From: Xanthomonas sp. Leaf148
GTDB lineage: Bacteria; Pseudomonadota; Gammaproteobacteria; Xanthomonadales; Xanthomonadaceae
Direction: 5' to 3'
Length of the DNA stretch: 64,000 nucleotides
NCBI RefSeq assembly: GCF_001423585.1
Contig: NZ_LMOP01000010.1
Span: 4,252-68,251 of the forward strand
Shown here: in pieces, positions 7,905 through 17,162 of the stretch
Numbering within the stretch: position 1 is the stretch's first letter
Layout of the letters: each line of letters opens with the position of its first letter
The notes under the pieces: model-generated
The model's input: only the letters and a program-made list of their open reading frames with translations
Database searches by the model: none
What the model was told of the DNA's origin: nothing
Translations under genes and position numbers: made by a program

Positions 7905-9986
7905 TCAACGCTTGCCATCCATCGGGACGAAGCGGATCGCCTGCCCGCCACCGGGTGCCAGGCGCAGTTCGAGGGTGTCGCTGCTGCCGACCTGGCGCTC
8001 CTCGCGCACAAAGGCGAACGGGTTGCTCAGGTAATCGGCGCCGTCGCCATCGCGGTAGATCTGGGCGGTGTAGCGCACGCCGGGTTCAAGAAAACCCAGC
8101 GGCACCTGCAGCAGGCGGCCGTGTTCGTCGGTGATGCTGCCCAGGAACCATTCGCGGCTATGCCGATCCTTGCGCGCGATGGTCACGTAGTCGCCCACTT
8201 CGCCATTCAATGCGCGGGTCTGGTCCCAGTCCACCGCCACGTCTTCGATGAAGCGGAACGCGTCGCGATGCTGCAGATAATGCTCGGGCAGATCGGCGGC
8301 CATCTGGATCGGGCTATACAGCGTCACATACAGCGCGAGCTGCCGCGCCAACGTGCTGGGAATGGCTTGGCCGTTGCGACCCTTCAGGCTGACGATGCCC
8401 GGCGTGTAGTCCATCGGCCCGGCGAGCAGGCGCGTAAACACCAGGTTGACCTCGTGTTCCGGCGGATTGGGTGGCTGGCCCCAGGCGTTGTATTCCATGC
8501 CGCGCGCGCCTTCGCGCGAGATCCAGTTGGGATAGGTGCGACGCAGCCCGGTGTCCTTGATCGGCTCGTGCGCATTGACTGCGATATGCCGCTCGGCCGC
8601 CTCGCGCACCACACGCAGATGATGGCGCGCCATCCATTGGCCATCGTGCCACTCGCGCAACGGTGCACCGCCCGCAGGGTTGCGTCGCTCCACCTGGCCG
8701 TCGTCGCAGACATAGCCGGTCTTCACCGAGTCCACGCCGAAGCGTGCGTACAGATCCATCGCCTCGGCGATCTGGTCTTCGTAATGGTCCACTGCGCATC
8801 CCGTTTCGTGATGGCCGATCAAATGCACGCCTTTGGCCGCGGCGTACGTGCTCAGTGCAGGTAGGTCGAAATCCGGCGTGGATTTTGTGAAATCGAAGCT
8901 ACCGCCGTTGCCGAACCATTCGCCGTCCCAGCCCGGGTTCCAGCCTTCGACCAGCACGCCGCGAAATCCATGTGCGGCGGCGAAGTCGATATAGCGCTTG
9001 GTCGTGGCAGTGGTGGCCGCATGTTTGGGTCCGGTGGCCCAGGTCTGTTGGTTGAGATGCATCGACCACCACACACCGACGTATTTGGACGGCTTGACCC
9101 AGTCCACCGCGCCCAGCGCATTGGGTTCGTTGAGGTTGAGGATCAGGTTGGATTCCACCAGGCCGGTGGCCTGATCGGCGATCTGCAGCGTGCGCCACGG
9201 CGTATCGAACGGCAGGCTGCGGCGCACCTTCCAGCCTCCGGCGGCTGGCGACAACTGCGCGCGCAGGCGCTGGTCGTCGGTGCGACGTAGCCACATGCCG
9301 GCGTAGTCCACCAACGCCGCTTCGTGCAGCGCAATGTGCAGCCCGCTGTCGGTACGCAGCGTCAGTGGCGTGTGCGCCAGTGCGACCTGATTCAACGGCG
9401 TGCGCCGATACAGATACTCGTAGTGGGTCGGCTCGCCTGCGGGAATCCACCATGCTTCGGCCGGTTGTGCGATGGCGAATTCGGTGACTTCCTCGTCGAT
9501 GATCGCTTCACGCAATCCGGCTTGCTGCGGGAAGTGGTAGCGAAATCCCACGCCGTCGTCGTAGACGCGAAAGATCACTTCGAAGCTGCGCTGCGCACCA
9601 TCGCGTTCGCCCAGGCTGACGCGCAGTTCGTTGTAGTGATTGCGCACCAGACGTGTTTCACCCCAGGGTTGCTCCCAGGTGTCGTCATGGCTCTGGCGTG
9701 ACTGCGAACGCACCACCAACCCGCGGTCCAGGCGGCCGTCGCGCAAGGTAAAGCCCAGCCGTGAGCGCTGTATGACCGGCTGTCCCAGCCGCTGCACACG
9801 GTAGTACGGCGTGCCGCCATCCAGGTCCAGACTCACCTGCAAGACCTTGCCGGGCGACGCCACATCGATGGTGGTGACCTCGGCGTGCGCTAGCGAGGCA
9901 AGGCTGCCGAAGCAGGTCAGAACCAGCAGCCGCGCGATCCAGGCGGCGCCGAATGTCGAGCGTGCTCGACGTGAAAACAGCGGCAT
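7905..9986 (-). CDS. Alpha-glucosidase, GH97 (SusB-like)
   Basis: A 693-residue exported enzyme. The start chosen is the ATG at 9986, preceded by GGGAGGGG; upstream in-frame residues would run into the operator. The signal peptide ends LASLAHA before EVTTIDV. An N-terminal beta-sandwich precedes the catalytic barrel with GVLVEGWNPGWDG, FGVDSVKTGYVCDDGQ, NAHEPIKDTG and PPEHEVNLVFTR; the last glutamates are the typical metal and catalytic carboxylates of the inverting GH97 group. It would release glucose from maltodextrins in the periplasm. It is divergent from the six-hairpin glycosidase operon and shares an operator with it. Confidence 0.92.
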   Translation of the reverse strand: MPLFSRRARSTFGAAWIARLLVLTCFGSLASLAHAEVTTIDVASPGKVLQVSLDLDGGTPYYRVQRLGQPVIQRSRLGFTLRDGRLDRGLVVRSQSRQSHDDTWEQPWGETRLVRNHYNELRVSLGERDGAQRSFEVIFRVYDDGVGFRYHFPQQAGLREAIIDEEVTEFAIAQPAEAWWIPAGEPTHYEYLYRRTPLNQVALAHTPLTLRTDSGLHIALHEAALVDYAGMWLRRTDDQRLRAQLSPAAGGWKVRRSLPFDTPWRTLQIADQATGLVESNLILNLNEPNALGAVDWVKPSKYVGVWWSMHLNQQTWATGPKHAATTATTKRYIDFAAAHGFRGVLVEGWNPGWDGEWFGNGGSFDFTKSTPDFDLPALSTYAAAKGVHLIGHHETGCAVDHYEDQIAEAMDLYARFGVDSVKTGYVCDDGQVERRNPAGGAPLREWHDGQWMARHHLRVVREAAERHIAVNAHEPIKDTGLRRTYPNWISREGARGMEYNAWGQPPNPPEHEVNLVFTRLLAGPMDYTPGIVSLKGRNGQAIPSTLARQLALYVTLYSPIQMAADLPEHYLQHRDAFRFIEDVAVDWDQTRALNGEVGDYVTIARKDRHSREWFLGSITDEHGRLLQVPLGFLEPGVRYTAQIYRDGDGADYLSNPFAFVREERQVGSSDTLELRLAPGGGQAIRFVPMDGKR

Positions 9987-10072
9987 ATCCCCTCCCAAGG
10001 CGACCGTTGCAGAAGCGGCGACTATGCAGCGGCACACCGTGCAAGCGCCGTGCTGTGCGCTCGTTGCCGCCA

Positions 10073-10086
10073 TGAATACGTATGCA
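10073..10086. promoter_or_regulatory. Probable LacI-type (MalR) operator, copy 3, in a divergent promoter region
   Basis: TGAATACGTATGCA sits between the divergent GH97 gene (start 9986) and the six-hairpin operon (start 10228), so one site could control both. It is identical to copy 1. Confidence 0.7.
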
Positions 10087-10227
10087 GTGATGCGTCAGGG
10101 CAGGGTGCGCGTCTACCATGGCGTACGGCACCTGGGAGGGTCCGCGACCGTGGCACGCCTGTGCCGCGCACCACAACGCGTGCAACGAGGGAGGAAGGCC
10201 GACGGCACCAGCCGTCTCGCCGCTTCG

Positions 10228-12414
10228 ATGCTGAAGATGATCTGCATGGCTGCAACGCTCGGCGTTGCGGCAAGCTCGCCGGTATTGGCCGACGACTTGG
10301 AATTTCAGGGGCGCCGCGCACATGCGCAGGCGCTGGACGATGGGAGCTTTGTGTTGCGCTGGCCGCAGGGCGAGCGCCGCATTGCCGCACAGCCGATGCG
10401 CACGCACACCGCCAGCCCGATGTTCGATGCCTTGTTTGCGTTGGCGCAGCAGGAGATGGCCGACGACCGTGTCGATGCGATCCGCGATCCGGCCTTCAAC
10501 GCCGGCAAGCCGGTGCCGTGCAACTGCTTCGAGACCGGCGAACGCTGGCCGTATGTGTGGACGCGCGATGTCAGTTTTGCCGCCGATCTGGCGTTGGCGC
10601 GGCTGGAACCGGAGCGCACCCGCAATGCTTTGCGCTTCAAGCTATCGGCCGCACGCGATGGGAAGACCCCTGGTGTGTTCGTGGCGCAGGACACCGGCTC
10701 CGGTGGCAGCTGGCCGATCAGTAGCGACCGCGTGGTGTGGTTTCTGGCCGCACGTGGATTGCTGGACGACACACAGTTTGCTGAAGACGTCTGGCAGGCG
10801 CTGCAGGCGACGATCGCGCAGGATCGCGATGCGGTATTCGATGCGCAGATCGGCCTCTACCGTGGCGAAACCTCGTTTCTGGATTGGCGCGAGCAAACCT
10901 ATCCGGACTGGACGCGGGAGAACGTGCGCTTCATCGCCGAGTCGTTCGCGCTATCGACCAACGTGTTGCATTACCAGGCATTGCGCTTGGCCGAGCAGCT
11001 GGCACGCCAGCATGGCGACGCACGCGCTGCCGACTACGCACAGTGGGCCGATGCATTGCGTCAGACCATCGATGCACGCTTCTGGGATGCGGGCAGCAGC
11101 CAGTATGTGAGTTATCTCGGCACGGCGGCGCATCCGGTGCGCTATGCCAAGGTCGATCTGCTGGGCGTCTCGTTGGGCGTGCTGGCCGATGTGTTCCCCG
11201 CAGAGCGCGCACGCACCGCGCTGCGCAACTATCCGGTGGTTGCCGGAGGCAGCCCGGTGGTATGGCCGCAGGAAGCGGCGCAGCCGATCTATCACAATCG
11301 CGCCATCTGGCCATTCGTCAGTGCCTACGCCTTGCGCGCCGCACGTGCGCTGGACGATGCGCCGCGCATTGCCTTGGAGCTGCAATCGCTGATGCGCGGT
11401 AGCGCGCTGGCCGGCTCCAACATGGAAAACTACGAGATGCAGAGCCTGGCCGTGCATGTGGAAGATGGCGTGCGCAGTGGCCCGGTGGTGAATTCGCCGC
11501 GTCAGCTGTGGTCGGTTGCCGGCTATCTTTCTGCGGTGCTGGACGGCGTCTTCGGCGTGTCTGCCGATGGCAGCGTTGCCCCGAAATTGCCGCGCAGCCT
11601 GCTGCCGCTGCTGTTCGGCGACCGCCAGCGGATCGTGCTGGAGCAGGGCACTCGTCGGTACGTGTTGTTGCGCCCGACAAATGAAGAGGGCGAGTTACTG
11701 GTGGCCGGCCGTGTCACCCAGCAGGGCCAGACCACGCAGGTGCAGTTGGTCGGTCGCAAGGCCGATCTGGCCGCGCCGCCGCAGCCGGTGCAGGTGTTTG
11801 CACCGCAAACGCCAGCGATGCCGGTTGCGCAACGGCGGGGCGGCGGTCACCGTATCGCCATTCCCGCTGGCGCGACGCTATACATGGATGGCCGTGCGTT
11901 GGACGCCAGTGAACATTGGGATCTTGCCGATGACGGGGTGTTGCATGTGCTCAGCCTGACCCGGCGTGTGGCAGGTCTCGAATCGCTGCACAGTCCTTCG
12001 TTGACGCTTGGTCCGGCGCAGGAGCTACGCGGCAGCCAAGCCTGGGCATGGCAGCCGTCGCGTAGCGGCCCGCATCGCGTGTCGCTGCGCTATCGCAACG
12101 ACAATGGCCCGATCAATACCGGCGTCACTGCCGCAGTGAAACAGCTGGTGCTGGAATGCCCAGGAAAAGCTGCGCAATCGCATGTCATCGTGATGCCGCA
12201 TAGCGTGGGCGAGCAGGTCTCCACGCAGGCGACTTTCGATGTGGTAGCGGGGCAGGCCTGTGCGTTTCGGCTGGACGATGGTTTCAATATGAGCGCGTTG
12301 AAGCACTTTGCGCAGTACAACGGCGGCCGTGGCGGTCGCGATGGGGTGGTCAACACGGCGCAGATCAGCGCGTTGATCGTCGGGCCGGCAGCCATCATGG
12401 AGACAGCGCAATGA
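10228..12414 (+). CDS. Exported six-hairpin glycosidase (glucoamylase-like)
   Basis: A 728-residue protein starting at an ATG followed by a short signal peptide ending SSPVLADD. The first ~450 residues have the alpha/alpha barrel pattern of six-hairpin glycosidases: ERWPYVWTRDVSFAAD, SGGSWPISSDRVVWF, SFLDWREQTYPDW, and a late WPFVSAYALRAAR. Beta-rich C-terminal domains follow. The exact GH family is not certain; GH15/GH63-like enzymes attacking alpha-glucans are the closest in outline, and the neighbours support a maltodextrin substrate. The gene is first in an operon: its stop overlaps the symporter start in ATGA. A GGGAGGAAGG sequence lies about 30 bases before this start, so the exact start is not settled. 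Confidence 0.8.
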   Translation: MLKMICMAATLGVAASSPVLADDLEFQGRRAHAQALDDGSFVLRWPQGERRIAAQPMRTHTASPMFDALFALAQQEMADDRVDAIRDPAFNAGKPVPCNCFETGERWPYVWTRDVSFAADLALARLEPERTRNALRFKLSAARDGKTPGVFVAQDTGSGGSWPISSDRVVWFLAARGLLDDTQFAEDVWQALQATIAQDRDAVFDAQIGLYRGETSFLDWREQTYPDWTRENVRFIAESFALSTNVLHYQALRLAEQLARQHGDARAADYAQWADALRQTIDARFWDAGSSQYVSYLGTAAHPVRYAKVDLLGVSLGVLADVFPAERARTALRNYPVVAGGSPVVWPQEAAQPIYHNRAIWPFVSAYALRAARALDDAPRIALELQSLMRGSALAGSNMENYEMQSLAVHVEDGVRSGPVVNSPRQLWSVAGYLSAVLDGVFGVSADGSVAPKLPRSLLPLLFGDRQRIVLEQGTRRYVLLRPTNEEGELLVAGRVTQQGQTTQVQLVGRKADLAAPPQPVQVFAPQTPAMPVAQRRGGGHRIAIPAGATLYMDGRALDASEHWDLADDGVLHVLSLTRRVAGLESLHSPSLTLGPAQELRGSQAWAWQPSRSGPHRVSLRYRNDNGPINTGVTAAVKQLVLECPGKAAQSHVIVMPHSVGEQVSTQATFDVVAGQACAFRLDDGFNMSALKHFAQYNGGRGGRDGVVNTAQISALIVGPAAIMETAQ

Positions 12415-13889
12415 CCGCCAAACCACGCCTGAGCTTCTGGCAGATCTGGAACATGTGCTTCGGCTTTCTCGGCATCCAGTTCGGGTTTGCGCTGCAGAAC
12501 GCCAATGCCAGCCGCATCTTTCAGACCCTGGGCGCGCAGGTCGACGATGTACCGGGATTGTGGATCGCTGCACCGCTCACCGGGCTGATCGTGCAGCCCA
12601 TCATCGGCTATCTGTCCGATCGCACCTGGACGCCCTGGGGCCGTCGGCGCCCGTATTTCATGGTGGGCGCGGTGTTTACCACGCTGGCGCTGTTGGTGAT
12701 GCCGAACGCGCCAGTGCTGTGGATTGCTGCCGGCACGCTGTGGGTGCTGGATGCATCGATCAATATTTCGATGGAGCCATTCCGCGCACTGGTGGGCGAT
12801 CAGCTGCCACCCGCGCAGCGGCCTACCGGCTATGCGATGCAAAGCTTTTTCATCGGTATTGGTGCGATCGTGGCGAGCTTCCTGCCGTGGCTGCTCACGC
12901 GCTGGGGCGTTGCCAATACCGCACCGCCGGGGCAACTGCCCGACAGCGTGCGCTACGCGTTCTACCTGGGTGCGGCGGTGTTGTTCCTGTCGATCGCATG
13001 GACCGTGCTACGCACCCGCGAATACAGCCCCGCGCAGCTGGCAAGCTTCGACGACGCGCACCCGCCCGCTGCAACGCAAATGGGCAGCGGTGCGCTGCCG
13101 TCGCAGGCATCAAGCGCAGCGTGGTGCGTTGCTGGCGTCGTGCTTGCTGCGGCCATCGCCTGGCAGCACGGTGATCGCATGCTGTATGTGCTGGCCGGCC
13201 TGTGTATCGCCTATGGCGCGTTGCTCGCGTTGACGCGTGTACTGCCGGGCACCAGCATGCTGGTCGTCATCGTGCAGGACTTGCGCAGCATGCCGATGAC
13301 CATGCGACGTCTGGCCTGGGTGCAGTTTTTCTCTTGGTTTGCGCTGTTTGCGATGTGGATCTACACCACCGCAGCGGTGACGCAGGTGCACTTCGGCGCG
13401 ACCGATACGGTCTCGGCAGCCTATAACGATGGTGCGAACTGGGTGGGTGTGCTGTTTGGCGCCTACAACGGATTTGCAGCGCTGGCAGCGTTGATCATTC
13501 CTTTGCTGGTGCGTGCGATTGGCCTGCGCTGGAGCCACCTGTGCAACCTGTGGTTGGGTGCTGCGGGCTTGCTGTCGATGTTGGTGATTCGTGACCCGCA
13601 GTGGTTGCTGCTGTCCATGCTGGGCATCGGTTTTGCCTGGGCATCGATTCTGTCGCTGCCGTACGCCTTGCTGTCCGACAGCGTGCCCGCCGCCAAGATG
13701 GGCGTGTACATGGGCATCTTCAATTTCTTTATCGTGATTCCGCAGTTGGTCGCTGCCAGCGCGCTGGGCTTTGTGCTCCGCGTCTGGTTGGGCGGCCAGC
13801 CAATCTATGCGTTGGCCATTGGCGGGCTCAGCCTGTTGATTGCGGGCGTATGCGTGGTGCGGGTCCCCGTCGCCTCGGGAGGGCAGTGA
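12411..13889 (+). CDS. MFS sugar symporter (SLC45/MalY-like maltose transporter)
   Basis: A 492-residue inner-membrane transporter with twelve predicted spans. The loop after span 2 carries GYLSDRTWTPWGRRRPY, the characteristic signature of sucrose/maltose symporters of the GPH/SLC45 type, and the N terminus FWQIWNMCFGFLGIQFGFALQ is also typical. It would move maltose or short dextrins into the cytoplasm with protons, where the alpha-glucosidase at 1575-3191 can split them. Caulobacter MalY is the nearest described relative known to me. It overlaps both neighbours (ATGA with the glycosidase, one base with the amylase), so translation is probably coupled. Confidence 0.88.
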   Translation: MTAKPRLSFWQIWNMCFGFLGIQFGFALQNANASRIFQTLGAQVDDVPGLWIAAPLTGLIVQPIIGYLSDRTWTPWGRRRPYFMVGAVFTTLALLVMPNAPVLWIAAGTLWVLDASINISMEPFRALVGDQLPPAQRPTGYAMQSFFIGIGAIVASFLPWLLTRWGVANTAPPGQLPDSVRYAFYLGAAVLFLSIAWTVLRTREYSPAQLASFDDAHPPAATQMGSGALPSQASSAAWCVAGVVLAAAIAWQHGDRMLYVLAGLCIAYGALLALTRVLPGTSMLVVIVQDLRSMPMTMRRLAWVQFFSWFALFAMWIYTTAAVTQVHFGATDTVSAAYNDGANWVGVLFGAYNGFAALAALIIPLLVRAIGLRWSHLCNLWLGAAGLLSMLVIRDPQWLLLSMLGIGFAWASILSLPYALLSDSVPAAKMGVYMGIFNFFIVIPQLVAASALGFVLRVWLGGQPIYALAIGGLSLLIAGVCVVRVPVASGGQ

Positions 13890-15562
13890 TGCGTAGTGCG
13901 ATCTATCTGGCATTGACGATGTATGCGGGCGTGGCGCCCGCCGCGCCTGCCTCCAGGGAGTATTACGGCACCCTGGAGCCGTTGGCCGCCGATGCGGTGT
14001 ATTTCGTGGTCACCGATCGCTTCGTCAACGGCGATACCGGCAACGATCAGCGCGAGCAGGGCGGTGCGCAGCGCACCTTCGATGTGCCCACCCCGTGCGC
14101 CGATGGCAGCGACGACAACATCGGCTACCTGGGCGGTGATTTCAAAGGCATCGTCGAGCAGGCCGACTACATTCGCGACCTGGGTTTCGGCGCAGTATGG
14201 ATCACGCCGATCGTCGACAACCCGGACCAGGCATTTACCGGCGGCAAGCCGATCACCTGCGGCAGCACGCTCAGCGACCACGGCAAGACCGGCTATCACG
14301 GTTACTGGGGTGTCAACTTCTACAAGCTGGACGAGCATCTCCCCAGCCCGGGACTGGACTTTGCCGGCTTCACCCGCGCCATGCACGCCAACAAGTTGAA
14401 GGTGGTGCTGGATATCGTGGGTAATCACGGCTCGCCGGCCTACACCATGCCGGTGGCGCAGCCCGGTTTCGGCAAGCTCTACGATGCCAGTGGTCGCTTG
14501 GTTGCCGATCACCAGAATCTGCCGCCGGCACAGCTGGATCCGCAGCACAATCCATTGCACGCCTTCTACAACACCGGTGGCGGTCTGGCGGAATTGTCCG
14601 ACCTCAACGAGAACAACCCGGCGGTGCTCGATTACCTGGCCGGCGCGTATCTGCAATGGATGGAGCAGGGTGCCGATGCATTCCGGATCGACACCATCGG
14701 TTGGATGCCGGACCGCTTCTGGCATGCCTTCGTTGCGCGCATCCGCGAAAAACGGCCGAGATTTTTCATGTTTGGCGAGGCGTTCGATTACAACGCCGAC
14801 AAGATTGCCGGCCACACCTGGGCACGTAACGCTGGCGTAAGCGTGCTGGATTTCCCGTTGAAGCAGCAGCTTTCGGCAGTCTTCGGCCACACGCAAGAGG
14901 GTTTCGAACAGCTCGCCAAACCGTTGTTTCTGCGTCAGGGGCCGTATGCGAACCCGTACGAGCTGATGAGCTTTTACGACAACCACGACATGGTGCGGCT
15001 GGATGCCAGCGACACCGGCTTCATCGATGCGCACAACTGGCTGTTCACCGCGCGCGGCATCCCGGTGATCTATTACGGCTCGGAAATCGGCTTCATGCGT
15101 GGGCGGGCGGAGCATGCGGGCAATCGTAATTACTTCGGCGTCGAGCGCATTAAAGCAGCACCGCAAAGCCCGATCTTCGGCCCGCTGAAGCAGATCGCCC
15201 GCGTGCGCCGTGAGACGCCCGCGCTGCAGCGCGGCGTGCAGGTCGACGTAATGTTGCGCGGCAACCAGGCGGCATTCTTTCGCGTCTATCAGCATGCAGG
15301 AACCAGCCAGACTGCCCTGGTGTTGCTCAACAAGGGCGATGCGGCTGCAAACATCGAAGTGACGCGCTTTCTGCAACCGGGCACGTGGCGTGATGCGATG
15401 AGTGGCGAGCAGGTGCCGGTGCAGCGGCACCTGCGGCTTCCGGTGCCGGCGCATGGTCTACGCGTGCTGCTGTCGGATGCGCCGATCACCGACCCTGCGT
15501 TACGCAAGCAACTCGACGTCCAGATGGCCGATCAAGCCGTCCGCGACGCCCGCAACAGGTAG
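13889..15562 (+). CDS. Exported alpha-amylase / CGTase-like GH13
   Basis: A 557-residue enzyme whose ATG overlaps the symporter stop by one base (TGATG). A signal peptide ends near APAAPAS. GH13 regions are intact: DIVGNH (175-180), nucleophile D268 in AFRID, acid/base E297 in FMFGEAF and D367 in YDNHD, plus DAVYFVVTDRFVNGD near the N terminus. There is a small C-terminal beta domain but no starch-binding module. It would shorten starch or cyclodextrins outside the inner membrane. Annotation as cyclomaltodextrin glucanotransferase is possible, but the length is nearer to a plain amylase. Its TAG stop lies within the start of a repeat. Confidence 0.9.
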   Translation: MRSAIYLALTMYAGVAPAAPASREYYGTLEPLAADAVYFVVTDRFVNGDTGNDQREQGGAQRTFDVPTPCADGSDDNIGYLGGDFKGIVEQADYIRDLGFGAVWITPIVDNPDQAFTGGKPITCGSTLSDHGKTGYHGYWGVNFYKLDEHLPSPGLDFAGFTRAMHANKLKVVLDIVGNHGSPAYTMPVAQPGFGKLYDASGRLVADHQNLPPAQLDPQHNPLHAFYNTGGGLAELSDLNENNPAVLDYLAGAYLQWMEQGADAFRIDTIGWMPDRFWHAFVARIREKRPRFFMFGEAFDYNADKIAGHTWARNAGVSVLDFPLKQQLSAVFGHTQEGFEQLAKPLFLRQGPYANPYELMSFYDNHDMVRLDASDTGFIDAHNWLFTARGIPVIYYGSEIGFMRGRAEHAGNRNYFGVERIKAAPQSPIFGPLKQIARVRRETPALQRGVQVDVMLRGNQAAFFRVYQHAGTSQTALVLLNKGDAAANIEVTRFLQPGTWRDAMSGEQVPVQRHLRLPVPAHGLRVLLSDAPITDPALRKQLDVQMADQAVRDARNR

Positions 15563-15626
15563 GAGCGCGCGCGGGCGCGATGGGAGTTGATCGGTAACGC
15601 CTCGTCGCGCCCGGGTGCGCTCCTAC
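15560..15626. repeat. GTAGGAGCGC-type inverted repeat pair
   Basis: TAGGAGCGCGCGCGGGCGCGA and its near complement ending GCGCTCCTAC face each other across about 25 bases. The same pair builds the large array at 50861-51410. It can fold as a strong hairpin at the end of the operon and includes the amylase stop codon. Confidence 0.7.
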
Positions 15627-15678
15627 GAGGCATCAATGGTCTGCCGCCACTATCGCAGCCCGTCGTGCATGCTCTAAC

Positions 15679-15712
15679 GATTCCCGAATCCCGAATCCCG
15701 AATCCCGAATCC
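15679..15712. repeat. Heptamer tandem repeat (GAATCCC)n
   Basis: Four to five copies of the 7-base unit GAATCCC/CCGAATC directly abut the stop of the LacI-type gene. The same unit recurs at 21752-21872. Confidence 0.75.
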
Positions 15713-16837
15713 TCAACGCGTCCCAGGCACATCAGCGGCTCGCCCACGCCCGCCATCGCCGGTTTCCGCCGCCGCGGCCGGCGACCAGCCCAGCGGTGGC
15801 TGCAACCCGCTGCTGCGCGAGGAATCGCGTAATGCCAGCCGCACCGGGATCGTGCGGCTCTGCGCCGCTTCGCCACGGATCAGCGCGACCAGGCTTTCCA
15901 CCAACAACGCGCCGGCCTGCTTGGTGTCCTGTTGCACGGTAGACAGGGCCGGCGCAACCGATGCGGCCAACGCGATATCGTCGAAGCCGCTGATCGCCAC
16001 GTCCTGCGGCACGCGTAAACCGCGTTCGCGCAACGCGCGCATCGCACCGATCGCAATCAGGTCGCTGGCCGCACACACCGCATCGAAGGCCTTGCCGCTC
16101 TCCAGCAGCGCCAGGCATGCCGCATGCCCGGACGATTCGGTGGTGATCGCATCGAACTGCAGCGCGGCATCGGCGACCAGATCCTGCTGCGCCAGCGCCG
16201 CCACGTGGCCCCGGTAGCGCTCTTCGAATTCGGGGTAGTGATTGGACGCGTGGCCAAGAAACGCAATGCGTCGACACCCCTGCGCCAGCAGGTGCTCGGT
16301 GATGTCCAGCCCGCCCTGATAATTGTCGCTGCCGATGGAAATGCCCGGCTGGCCCGGCAATGCCGCGCCCCAGCGCACGAAGTGCGTGCCTTGCTCCACC
16401 AGCAACTGCAGCCGCTGGCGCGATTCCTGATAATCGCCATAGCCCAGCAAAATAATGCCGTCGGCCTTGTTGCTGTCTTCGTAATCGGCCTGCCAGTCCT
16501 TGGACAGCTGCTGGAACGACACCAGCAGGTCGTAGCCCTGCAGCGCGCAGGCGCGCGTGATCGAGCCCAGCATCGAGTGGAAGAACGGGTTGATCAGCGA
16601 ATCGTCGGCGGTGGGGTCTTCGAAGAACAGCAGCGCCAGCGTGCCGGCGTTGCGCAGCCGCAGCGAGGAGGCATTCTTGTCGACCTTGTAGTTCAGCTCA
16701 TGCGCGATACGCAGAATCCGCTTGCGCGTTTCCTCATTGACCATCGGGCTGCCGCGCAACGCGCGCGAGACGGTCGGCTGCGACACACCGGCCAGGTAGG
16801 CGATATCCAGCGAGGTGGCTTTACCCTTGATGGTCAT
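15713..16837 (-). CDS. LacI-family transcriptional regulator (probable MalR)
   Basis: A 374-residue repressor starting at ATG 16837. The helix-turn-helix is SLDIAYLAGVSQPTVSRAL, followed by the LacI hinge (KVDKNASSLR), and a periplasmic-binding-protein-like sugar domain (about 60-345) with NPFFHSMLGSI, GIILLGYGDY and AISGFDDIALA. The C-terminal extension is alanine/proline rich. It closes the maltodextrin cluster, convergent with the amylase operon. The natural targets are the three TGAATACGTATGCA sites; an alpha-glucoside is the expected inducer. No copy of the operator is seen at its own promoter. Confidence 0.88.
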   Translation of the reverse strand: MTIKGKATSLDIAYLAGVSQPTVSRALRGSPMVNEETRKRILRIAHELNYKVDKNASSLRLRNAGTLALLFFEDPTADDSLINPFFHSMLGSITRACALQGYDLLVSFQQLSKDWQADYEDSNKADGIILLGYGDYQESRQRLQLLVEQGTHFVRWGAALPGQPGISIGSDNYQGGLDITEHLLAQGCRRIAFLGHASNHYPEFEERYRGHVAALAQQDLVADAALQFDAITTESSGHAACLALLESGKAFDAVCAASDLIAIGAMRALRERGLRVPQDVAISGFDDIALAASVAPALSTVQQDTKQAGALLVESLVALIRGEAAQSRTIPVRLALRDSSRSSGLQPPLGWSPAAAAETGDGGRGRAADVPGTR

Positions 16838-17162
16838 GGTCGGCAACGGACAGGACAAGTGGCCGGCATCATGCCACGCGCCCGGCGGCGGCGTGCCGCA
16901 CTGCCCAGTGGCCGCCTGATTGGTTTACCATTCACGGCCAAGACCCCTTGCGAGAAGGTGGCCCGCGCTCCGCGCCGGCCCAGCGTGCGACATGAGCACT
17001 ATCACCGCCCACCGTTGACCGGACCGGCCCCAGCGCAGTCAGCGCCCGCGTGCCGTTGTCCCGCGCAGCACGTCTCGTACGTTATTTCCGAGCCTGTCCA
17101 GCAGTGGGCAGATCTCTCATGGCAGCTCACTGCTGCAGCCAGCCCAGACCTCATTCTTGCCC
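16838..17162. other. Divergent intergenic region, LacI-type gene / thrS
   Basis: No gene is seen in these 325 bases. It should hold both promoters and possibly a thrS leader, but I find no convincing T-box-like or operator structure. Confidence 0.4.

Noticed and set aside
9811..10227. N-terminal extension of the six-hairpin glycosidase
   Set aside because: It crosses the divergent promoter region and the operator and lacks a signal peptide; the ATG at 10228 starts one.
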